The notes under the pieces were generated by a model that was not told the origin of the DNA, did no database searches, and saw only the letters and a program-made list of their open reading frames with translations. Positions 8,788 to 17,194 of a stretch of 19,579 nt of DNA are shown here, piece by piece. Origin of the DNA: Rhizomucor pusillus (lineage: Eukaryota; Mucoromycota; Mucoromycetes; Mucorales; Lichtheimiaceae); the NCBI GenBank assembly GCA_900175165.2, contig FWWN02000332.1, positions 1 to 19,579 of the forward strand. Reading direction: 5' to 3'. Within the stretch, counting starts at the first letter, position 1. Every line of letters begins with the position of its first letter. Both the position numbers and the translations under genes were made by a program.

Positions 8788-9876
8788 TTAGAGAGACTTT
8801 TCAACCTCCAAACATGCTTTCTTCGCCCGTGCTCCTGCTTCAATGGCCTCAAAAATGTGTTTCAGGCGAAGCGGGTCGCTAACGGCTTGCATTTGGTTTA
8901 TCAGATCCTGCAGTTTGGTATCGATGGATTCTAATAGTGTGAGGGAAGATGAACCAGTACGCTGAGCGTACGCTTTTCCAACGTCGAAACTTGCTTTCCT
9001 TTGCGACTGCTTGGATGCTACCTTTTTCTCATCATCCACAGTCTGTTGCAAGAAATTAATAGGCATCAGGGATATCACTTTGTCGCTAGACTTACCTTTT
9101 GCTTCTTCCGATGGGTCTAAACGAATAGAGCGCATACGTAAATAATTTGTATGGATACTTGCCAAGCTTACAGCTAGCTTACTTGATCCTCGGGCCGTTC
9201 CGCAGGAGCCTTTTCCACTTCATTTCTCTCTGGTTCCTGCTTGGATGTTTGCTGATCTGCTTTGGTAGCTTCTTCTTCAGTAATATAGGACCGATTGCAG
9301 TTTACGCAAACCATTCGTTTGGATGGATCCCGCATCAATGGTATCTATGCAGAATGTCTCTGTCTCAAATGTCCTCGACGGAAATGCCAATACAGATACA
9401 TACAGCGTAGCATTCAGGATTGGGGCATACTTCATTCAGTAACGTCCACCGTTGTAGCAGTTTCTGTCCAATAATTTGTGATGCTCTAGAAGACTGCTCT
9501 CTTCGTTTCCGTAGCAGTGCAGCGTCGTCCTTATTTTCTTTGACTTCGTTGTCCCTTGCAGCCGCGTCTGCGAACTGATCTGCTTCCTTGTTTGTAGATC
9601 TCGAGGTTTGCTGGACTGCGCTGCCTTTTGCGTTCGGTGAACATGTCGGTAGAGTATCGTGACTGACGCAAAATCGCACTGATCCGTCTTTTGATCGCAT
9701 AATAGGTACATAGCAATCAGGTACTCTACACTTCTCGTCTGTCATGACCTAGAGCAGAGGGTAAGATGCATCTGTACACTTTAATTGGGTGCACATGAAC
9801 ATACCCATCCTTGTAAAAGGAAGGTGCTCAAGAGAGACATTGCATTGTCTTGTCCTGTTGCTGGATTCTGTAACAT
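8788..9876 (-). CDS. Protein with two autoantigen-p27 (ZNRD2/SSSCA1-type) zinc domains
   Basis: Model: complement(join(8788..9042, 9096..9116, 9183..9344, 9404..9748, 9805..9876)), 284 residues. All junctions keep frame and use GT-AG. First zinc domain, residues about 17-54: LLSTFLLQGW joined across an intron to VMTDEKC, then C-x4-C (CRVPDC), YVPIMRSKDG and CVSHD. Second, about residues 105-155: ASQIIGQKLLQRWTLLNEVC, CPNPEC, then after an intron IPLMRDPSKRMVCVNC. Both match the Auto_anti-p27 pattern (a hydrophobic LLQGW...LDE-type helix, a CP-x-C site, PLMR, C-x2-C); the first site has Cys-Val-Ser-His in place of the last Cys. The C-terminus is a Lys/Glu-rich linker and a helical segment (LESIDTKLQDLINQMQAV). 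ZNRD2 relatives are linked to mitosis and telomeric or tankyrase contexts in animals; the fungal role is unknown. Start: the ATG at 9876, with a TATA-like box upstream; 9845 is an alternative. Confidence 0.82.
9096..9116 (-). other. Probable 21-nt micro-exon of the p27-domain gene
   Basis: It encodes THRKKQK. It is bounded by a TTCGTTTAG acceptor and an AAAAG/GTAAGT donor. Its length is a multiple of three and both flanking junctions are phase 0, so it could be skipped without changing frame. Reading through either flanking intron in this frame meets a stop. Confidence 0.5.
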
Positions 9877-9914
9877 GCTCAAGTAAAAGTGCAAACTTCC
9901 CCCTTCGGCAGGTG

Positions 9915-9924
9915 TATTTAAATA
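9915..9924 (-). promoter_or_regulatory. TATA-like palindrome upstream of the p27-domain gene
   Basis: TATTTAAATA, a perfect palindrome, lies about 39-48 nt upstream of the proposed ATG at 9876. The position is close for a TATA box if the 5'UTR is short, so it might instead support the downstream ATG at 9845. Confidence 0.3.
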
Positions 9925-10029
9925 TCTCAGCAGAAGATGCACGCTCCAAATACCAAGTCAGTCTCTATTTTCCATCATTTCACACAACTACTTTCCGCCT
10001 TCATATCCTTTCCCAAGAATAGATGTCGG

Positions 10030-11070
10030 ATAACCAGAAAGTCTTATGTCCTCCATTGCAGTTTCCCCCGCAAGCTGACATAGCACGTCTCTCTCTTCCG
10101 TAGTCACAGCGTAATCCAGCTTAGTTTGGATTGACTTTTGGGGCCCACGAGCTTCTGAATGCTTGGAAGACCTTGCTTCACCATAAGAACCACATTATCA
10201 CTGTTTACGAAGTAGCTGCGTGCGAATTAGTATTCGCTCATGTCTTATTTATCTGCCACGTACTTTCTGCCAGCAAACTCCTGTAGTTTGTCTACAATCG
10301 GCTCAGCTTCTGTTTCCCGGTCTCATGTAGGGATTGCAAATATAGCCCTTTTGCATCCTATTTGTAAGTTAATCCCTGAAATACAGAGTAATGGCAACAC
10401 ATTCTTACATCCTTGCAATTCGTCGACGTAGCGCCCGGACGATAGAATGCAGCGGCGGTGTATCTTTGTCCGAAATCTATGCAGATAATTCCTGAAATAT
10501 TTTTACGTCTGCTATCCTTCTTTTCCGGTATGAATCCCGTAAATTGGGCATTGCATATAATCCCATCCGTTGTAAAGCGGTTTGCTAAAACGTACCAATG
10601 GCAATTTTGCCGTCAGCATCTTCTACTGTTTTTCGCAACTTTTCATGGTAAACGACGCTTGATAACTTCCAATGTGTCTCTTTTTATGACTGCTTTTTTC
10701 AGAGATGTCAAACAAGGACTCGAGGCTATTTCTGCTATGAGAGGCGGAAGCTTGCTGTATTATCTCTCTTGCTGTAGACAAGTCGAAGGCGGACACGTAA
10801 CATGGCAGGTTCTGGAGCAAGATCTTGACGAAAATATCAGTGAAGCCAATGGATTTGAGTGGCATGTTTGCAGCGGGACATATATATGGCAAATTGATCT
10901 GTGAATGGAAAGCTTCGCATCCACATGCTCGTTTTTAGCAAGAATCCGTATTGTTTTTCAAAGCGAGCCGTATTCGGTGCTGCTTTGCGGATGCCTAGAC
11001 ACTGCAGCAAATCAATTTGTTCGTCGGCACTCTGAACTTTAACGATCGGATATCCATATAGACCTTCCAA
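10030..11070 (-). pseudogene. Broken, unrecognised protein-coding block
   Basis: The minus strand carries coding-like segments in changing frames. In order they are EGLYGYPIVKVQSADEQIDL and FEKQYGFLLKTSMWMRSF (11070 to about 10840), IGFTDIFVKILLQNLPCYV and DLSTAREIIQQAS (10890-10623), NRFTTDGIICNAQF, IPEKKDSRRK, then ISGIICIDFGQRYTAAAFY (about 10600-10450), a possible spliced link (TTTCAG acceptor) to WINLQIGCKRAIFAIP, then RETEAEPIVDKLQEFAGRKY, ARSYFVNSDNVVLMVKQGL, and LDYAVTTEERDVLCQLAGE. Several stops interrupt it. IICIDFGQRY resembles the first Asp-Gly strand of RNase-H-fold proteins, that is Hsp70/actin-type ATPases or RuvC-type nucleases such as TnpB/Fanzor (where a TDG.....F segment often precedes it). 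Other expected motifs were not found, so I do not name a family. It is clearly decayed coding DNA. Confidence 0.5.
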
Positions 11071-11307
11071 GCTCTCCCTTTCGGGTTTGATGATCTACAA
11101 CGATTACAGATAAAATTAAATAGGACGGTGTGTACGCTGATGGCTTGAACGTATCAGCAGGGACACAACATTATCTTTATTTAGTGTTGATCGCATTGTA
11201 GCGACACAGTGCAGTTTTAGACAACCGTTGTGGTGTTTACAGCAAAATAAAGGGACAGATAAGTCGTGGAAATTGTTGTTTAATTCTGCAAAGCAGAACA
11301 ACGTCCA
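11071..11307. other. Spacer between two decayed blocks
   Basis: No supported gene. It lies between the minus-strand broken block and plus-strand broken coding DNA. It shows scattered AT-rich stretches and nothing recognisable as a terminal repeat. Confidence 0.35.
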
Positions 11308-11468
11308 GTGAAGAGTTTTTCTACAGCTTATAGACTGCGTGTCCACAGACAAATGAGGATACCAGCCTGCTTTGGTTTCTCGCCTAATCATACCATATCG
11401 ACGAAAGAACAAGGGGACTGGAAGCTTCCCAGTAGAATTCCGGGCTATCAGCTGCAAATTGGAGCAAT

Positions 11469-12043
11469 GAACCGGAACTGGTGCGCAAAGTTCTCAACGG
11501 GGATGCGGATAAAATGATAGACGATGTCGTTCTATCATCACTTCCTGAAATCGGTTTCAGCCATCAGCTCAAACGCGTTTGTTCGTCGGCACCTCAGGGA
11601 TGTTGTACGTATGTCTCTGAAAAAATCGACAAAAGAGTACATTTGGCGTACAACGAGTTCCTGAAGCAAACGATTGAGCATGAAAAGAAGAAGAAACAGC
11701 TGCAGACAGAAACTAATAATACCAAACTACTGGCGTCTCTCAAAGGACAGGTAGTGGATGCTCAGCTCGGGCACCATAAAGACAACCAATCTACTTGAAT
11801 AACCAATATACGGCGAGCCGTGCGACTGGACGACTTTTCTATATGGAACTATTGTTGAAGCTCAACGCTGTGTCCAGACATACAGCCAACAGAATGATGT
11901 CCAAGGACATTAATATAGTTAAAGAGCAGGTTGTAGCCGGCACCGCTGCAGAAACGATGTTAAATATCATGGTGGAAGTCAATTCGGTACATATTTGTCA
12001 CAAAGTTTTCCAGGATCGCTCATTAACAATTCATATTCGCTAG
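11469..12043 (+). pseudogene. Decayed or unrecognised plus-strand coding segments
   Basis: One frame reads NEPELVRKVLNGDADKMIDD, VVLSSLPEIGFSHQLKRV, KIDKRVHLAYNEFLKQTIEH and TKLLASLKGQVVDAQ, ending at 11798. A second frame beginning almost at that stop (11795) reads ATGRLFYMELLLKLNAVSRH, INIVKEQVVAGTAAETML and NIMVEVN to 12043. Both look like genuine helical protein rather than random translation, and the abutting frames suggest a frameshift or lost splice. No family recognised. It may be the upstream half of the fragment at 12221-12654, on the same strand. Confidence 0.4.
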
Positions 12044-12220
12044 AAAGTTAAAGGTCGACCAGCAACGGAGGCATTTTGGAATTCTAGCGCCCCTGCGATC
12101 ATCCAGGCTGTGTCATGGCACTCTAGACGAAAACTAAAGCCATAGCCGACAATTCACATAAGAACGTAAATGCATTGAATATCATTAATTCTGACATTGA
12201 TTGACTATGGATAGCGGGGA

Positions 12221-12654
12221 GGCGATGTCGAAGACTTCGGAGGCTGCAAAAAGTACTTACAGAAGAGATGCGCATGGGATGTCGGCCGAAAGTCATACGA
12301 GAGAAAAGTAGACTTAATAATTTGCAGCCAGGATGGGTGTGACATTTCAGCGCGGTAGATAAGAAGACTTTACTGCTCCAACAGGCGAAGAATACTCGGA
12401 TGAACAAATGTAACGTCATGAACCTTCTTGAGCTGCCCATGGGTGATGACAATAAGAAGGACCTCTCAGTCCTAGGCATGGATGAAAAAGGTATATACGG
12501 TCTTGCGTATTGCATCGAGTATATGTATGTAATATCTGTATACGGTTCAGCGGACCTCTGTTTAAGCTGCAGAAAGTCGACCAAATCTTGGTGGCTACTC
12601 ACATCGCTGATTTGCACATACCACTTCACGTGTAATCCGGTGCTTTCATTATGA
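12221..12654 (+). pseudogene. Broken fragment resembling the left-edge dispersed family
   Basis: Frame one reads GDVEDFGGCKKYLQKR, WDVGRKSYERKVDLIICSQD, then CDISA and a stop (near 12355). The next frame continues DKKTLLLQQAKNTRMNKC, NLLELPMGDDNKKDLSVLGM, DEKGIYGLAYCIEYM and a C-terminal SLICTYHF, so one frameshift separates two parts of one protein. The motif RK-x4-KVD with hydrophobic residues after it, followed by an alpha/beta region with a G(L/M) MD-type strand and an aromatic strand, parallels RKRVGAKVDVLF ... KLMIMDCP ... HVCRI in the fragment at 1-719. I infer the same dispersed superfamily. Function unknown. A K-x-D / E-x-K style nuclease core is a speculation that cannot be confirmed from these fragments. 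Confidence 0.5.
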
Positions 12655-13608
12655 TAATATATTGATGCCTGGTGAAGCCATCGTTTTCAACTGCCCAACG
12701 TTCATTCGTACATCCAGCACTTCCATAATTCTGGAAGACTCTAGACAAGTGAAATTGCAATAAACGGATACAAAGTCTACGTTCATTTAAACATCAGCCC
12801 ATCTCGCCACCATAATTTTAGCGTTTTAGAATTATTTGCAAGGAGCAATTTCTTAGTAAAACGCAGGACTCTCACCTATTCTTTGTCTTTCGCTCATAAT
12901 TCATAACATATATACATAATATCTGGATTTCTAGCAGGTCTAGAACATACAACCTAATGTATTCGCTCCAAATATTTTACAGAATTGGACGGACATTTGC
13001 ACCTGTGGCAACAGACTGGTTTTCATCCTATGAGATCATCGCAGTGTATCCTCCACACTGAAGCGCCTATGGACACACCTTGAGCTGGCACTGAAAGAGG
13101 CTGTCTTGCTACTTATCGAGTACATGGTCGCCAAGGCACAGTAATCCACAATGTCTGAGTTTGACAGCTTTGCCCACCTTGGAACGACACCATTCATGGA
13201 AAGTCGACACAAACTTTATTTGCAGAGCAAGGCAAAAAAAGGTGCTGCACTACCATACAAGTGCTTCCTTCAACCTTCCTTTCCTATTCGTCTTGCAGCT
13301 TGCTTCTCTGCATCGCTCATCGCCTCTGGCGTGTTTCCTCTTCTTTCACAACTCTCTCTCATATACGTTTCTCCGTGAGTGTCGTCTGCTTTAGAACTAC
13401 TGCCTTCTGCGTCCTGTTTGTCCGCCCGCTCTTCATCGCCACGTTACACTTTGCACTGACGTGTATCGATCGCTGACTTGCACCCCTTAACAGACTCATC
13501 GTTCCCGGCCGAACCGAATTCTCTCTCTCTGCAGAAAAGTGTGAGAACGGCTTATATTCGCGCCTGTCACCCAACTACTGTCTTCGTTTCTTGATATCTT
13601 GACCATCC
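12655..13608. other. Upstream region of the Pumilio gene, long pyrimidine-rich leader
   Basis: No gene supported. From about 13260 to 13600 the plus strand is pyrimidine-rich, with repeated CTCT and TTTC runs (for example 13341-13372 and 13521-13532), typical of a long fungal leader or promoter just before the ATG at 13609. Short plus-strand ORFs here (from 13151, 13161 and 13261) are low-complexity Ser/Leu/Phe translations of that tract; some could act as upstream ORFs. A TATATACA stretch lies near 12909-12916. Confidence 0.45.
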
Positions 13609-16600
13609 ATGCATCCTACATCATTCTCGCCCGAGTTTCCGCTTCAACAACAGCAGCATGGCATTCAGCAACCAAGAGCTCGAAACCAGCCTCAGGGTCA
13701 GGTAAGCAGGAAGTAGTGTAATGCCGAATATCAATGTAATCCAACCAAGAATATGCTCTCTCAGTTAGCTGCGCTCATGAGAGGTCGAGGAGGAGGAGGA
13801 GCATCTGTCGATAACGATCTGCTTCTGGAATCCTTGAGAGAATTCGAGCAACGTCCAAGCAGCGCTCCTCCAGATCCAAACATGCTGTACTATCCTTTCT
13901 CTGGCAGGAACTTGCTACCTCCTCAAAATATGTCCATGTCTGCTGCAACAACACCGCTCGCCGACAATTTTCCATTGAATTGGTCCAGAGAAGCTGAAAA
14001 ACACGCTGCAGTCCCGCCATTTCTAGGGCCTGTTGGGGATCCATGGGCATCCGGCGCCTCGAGCGGTCTACCTTTGTCTCATGTAGACCAGCGACCTGGT
14101 AAGTGCTAAAGTGCGTCTGTTCACTGCTCTCCTGCGTCAAATGGATATTGTAAAAATAATTCTGTTCTACGTGACACAAGTCCCCACGAGGAGTCAGTCC
14201 GGACCTACACCTGCTTTATATATCTTGATAACTCACGAATGAGTTTTAATTTTAGTCACTGCTAAAGATGAAGCACTCGGTTGCCATCCAGAACAGTTTG
14301 GCTCTGAACATACTTTGGATGATTACCAGCGTATTGCCGGAGTAAGAAACCAACACTACTGCTATCTTGTTATACTACAAATTTGCTGAAAAAGGAAAAC
14401 TTCCCAGGGTCTGGCCTATGCTTCGCATCAACGATTTACAGAACTAGATGCTTATTCACAACAAGATGATCCATATGCACATACGGCAAAGCAGCCAGTT
14501 TCTGGTTCTACCCGAGCACTTGGAGAATATCGTCTTGGATACCAACCTCAGCTCCAACCTGGCTTCCAAGGAGACCCGAATTACGGTGGGAAGCAACCTG
14601 CAGGGCCAGTTTCACGTTCGACAATCACTCGAGAAAGCCGTCTACCCCAGGCTCGACCGTCACGGGCCATGTCTCCTGCCTCACACTTTGCTTTTTCAAC
14701 CTCCCCGCCTCCGCGTGCCAATTCGACACCACCAGCGAACCTGGGGGCAACAAGCACTGTTCGAAACAAGCAGATTGTAAATACTGAACCATATGACTAT
14801 GAGAATATGCATATCAATTTTGGAAACCTTAGCATCGAAGATAAGGTCTGAATCATAGCTTGAAGTCTATTACCAAGCTCGCATAGTACTAACATTTTTC
14901 CTGATGGGCAATAGCATGAACAAAATAATAGACGAGGAATCCCAACAGATCAGCATGACTTCCCATGGACGGCAAGCCGGAAGCCCATGCATAGTTTGGA
15001 TGCTATGCTTAATGATAATACGAGCGCCTCAACGTGGAGCACTGCAGCTGCTGCAAGTGGTGTCCTTTCCCCTCGTTAGTATTACATATGTTCACTCATT
15101 ATATCCGTATCCTTGGCGTTCTGACGATTTTTGATTTTTGATGCTAGCTCTGAACAGTCCCTTTGAAGCAGATCCTAGAGCTGGCTTCTTATCACCAACG
15201 TCCACTTTTGGATTTGATGATCAACTGCTTGAAGAATCGCATAATGGTAACATGCATGGCTTGGCTGCTATGCACCCTAGACAGCGTCCGACGACGGCAA
15301 TAATAGCTGCAGACTACTCTCGTCCACCACTCAGCAGGATCCCTCCAGCTGCTAACGTCGTCCAGAATCCCGAAACCGGAGATATCAGAGGTTATCCATG
15401 GTCCATGAACGATCCTAGAAATCTACCAACACAAGCCAGTCAGAGTCGCAGCCTAAATAGCACTCCCACCCTCGATTATCAAGCGCAGACATTTCCCATG
15501 GATAACTTTGCCAATGCTGCTGCAAATGAAAGATTAATCCGACAGCTTCAGAATCGACAACGACAGATTTTGGCACAGCAAGAACAACTTCTGATGCTTC
15601 GTAACCAGATGCTCAAACAACATCCTTATTATCCAAACATACCGGTAGCTGCTAGCAATGCAGGAATAGGTCCAGCTGGCAATGGATCATCTGCAGCCGC
15701 AGCGATGCTAGCACGAGGCTTGTCTTTCCCAGATATCTATGATTCTGGGTCTGTATCAGCGACCGAAGCAGTTCAGATCATTAGGAGTCCTTTGTTAGAG
15801 GAGTTTCGAAGCAACAAGAACAAGAAATACGAGCTTAAAGATATTGCCAATCACGTTGTCGAATTTAGCGGTGATCAACATGGATCACGTTTTATCCAGC
15901 AAAAGCTTGAAACAGCCAGCAGCGAAGACAAGCAGCTTGTATTTGACGAAATTCTACCCAACTGTCTTCAGCTAATGACCGACGTGTTCGGAAACTATGT
16001 TATCCAAAAGCTTTTTGAGCATGGCAACCAGGCACAAAAGACTGTCTTGGCGAAATTGATGGAAGGTCACATATTATCCCTTTCGTTACAAATGTATGGC
16101 TGCCGAGTTGTTCAGAAGGTTGGTAATGTTTACACCTTCATCGTCCAACGATGCTTAACGTAATGTACCTCCTTTGACAGGCTCTTGAACATGTTTTGAC
16201 CGACCAGCAAGCATCCATGATACGCGAATTAGAGGGAAACGTTTTAAAATGTGTCAAGGATCAAAATGGTAATCACGTTGTGCAGAAAGCTATAGAGCGT
16301 GTGCCTTTCCAGCATATACAGTTTATCATCGATACATTCCACGGTCAAGTCTACCATCTAGCAACCCATCCTTACGGCTGTAGAGTCATCCAGCGTATGT
16401 TTGAACATTGCCCTGAGGAGCAGACGACACCGCTGCTGCAAGAAATGCATAGATGCACGAGCCAGCTAGTTCAGGACCAGTACGGAAACTACGTGATTCA
16501 ACATATCCTAGAACGAGGCCAGGAAAAGGACAAGATGATGATTATCGACAAGATACGCGGTCATGTTCTGCAGCTCAGTAAGCATAAGTTCGCAAGCAAT

Positions 16601-17035
16601 GTCGTTGAAAAATGCGTCGCATACGCGACTAAGGAGGATCGCCAAGCTCTCATCGACGAAGTATTGCGCCCCCGGCCGGATGGGTTAGTACATTATACAG
16701 TGCAGTATTTTTGAAACATATCTGACCATGCGCCTTGTAGGACTTCGCCCCTGTTAACGCTCATGAAAGATCAATATGCCAATTATGTGCTACAAAAAAT
16801 GCTAGATGTGGCAGACGATGGAGAACAGCGTGATCTTTTGGTCAGCAAAATACGTACGCACCTGCATGCTGTTAGAAAATATACCTACGGCAAGCACTTG
16901 TCACAGAGTATGTTTCGGACAGAAAACAGATTCATTGATAAAGCTAATATGTCTGTGTTTGTAGAGGTTGAAAAGTTGATGCCACTGAATGATGCAAACC
17001 AAAAATCAGGAAACGCAAAGGGAACGCAGCAATAG
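13609..17035 (+). CDS. Pumilio-family (PUF) RNA-binding protein with canonical eight-repeat code
   Basis: Model: join(13609..13701, 13750..14098, 14256..14341, 14408..14845, 14915..15074, 15148..16118, 16181..16683, 16741..17035), 964 residues; every junction keeps frame. The long N-terminal half is low complexity (Gln-, Ser-, Pro-rich), as in Puf3/Pumilio proteins. The Pumilio homology domain spans about residues 589-920. RNA-contact triplets by repeat: R1 S622/R623/Q626, R2 N658/Y659/Q662, R3 C694/R695/Q698, R4 N730/H731/Q734, R5 C766/R767/Q770, R6 N802/Y803/Q806, R7 S838/N839/E842, R8 N881/Y882/Q885. This is the classical set that reads UGUANAUA. Such proteins bind 3'UTRs and recruit deadenylation and decay factors in the cytoplasm. 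Several donors are the weaker GTTAGT/GTTGGT type. The initiator ATG opens exon 1 and leads directly into the Gln-rich segment. Confidence 0.93.
14776..14783 (+). promoter_or_regulatory. UGUANAUA match inside the Pumilio coding sequence
   Basis: TGTAAATA occurs on the sense strand in exon 4 of the Pumilio gene. It fits the protein's own predicted target. Coding-region sites are usually weak and chance occurrence is likely. Confidence 0.15.
14846..14914 (+). other. Pumilio intron 4: weak donor, perfect branch site, stop on retention
   Basis: The intron starts GTCTGA, a poor 5' splice site compared with the GTAAGT-like donors of introns 1-3, and contains TACTAAC at 14887-14893 and an AATAG acceptor. 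If it is kept, translation reads one Val and then TGA, giving about 323 residues with no RNA-binding domain. Confidence 0.6.
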
Positions 17036-17194
17036 ACATCTATACGCTCATTTTTTGTTCATACATTTCTCATTTTGGATACCATGATTCCTTCCCACTA
17101 TCGATGTACATGAAAACCCAATGCGTGTATTACCTATAGCCTATTATTTTACAATGTATATGGATGCCAAAAAAGCACAATCTCCGTTTTCACT

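Noticed and set aside
9147..9410. 87-residue plus-strand ORF with hydrophobic stretches resembling a membrane protein
   Set aside because: Antisense to two coding exons of the p27-domain gene, whose frames rejoin a known zinc domain.
13047..13143. Short helical plus-strand frame (LKRLWTHLELALKEAVLLLI) ending at 13143
   Set aside because: Only about 34 codons, no start context and no linked exon found; may be a coding scrap but cannot be supported.
13775..14179. 134-residue minus-strand ORF
   Set aside because: Antisense shadow of Pumilio exon 2, which is joined in frame to a clear Pumilio protein.
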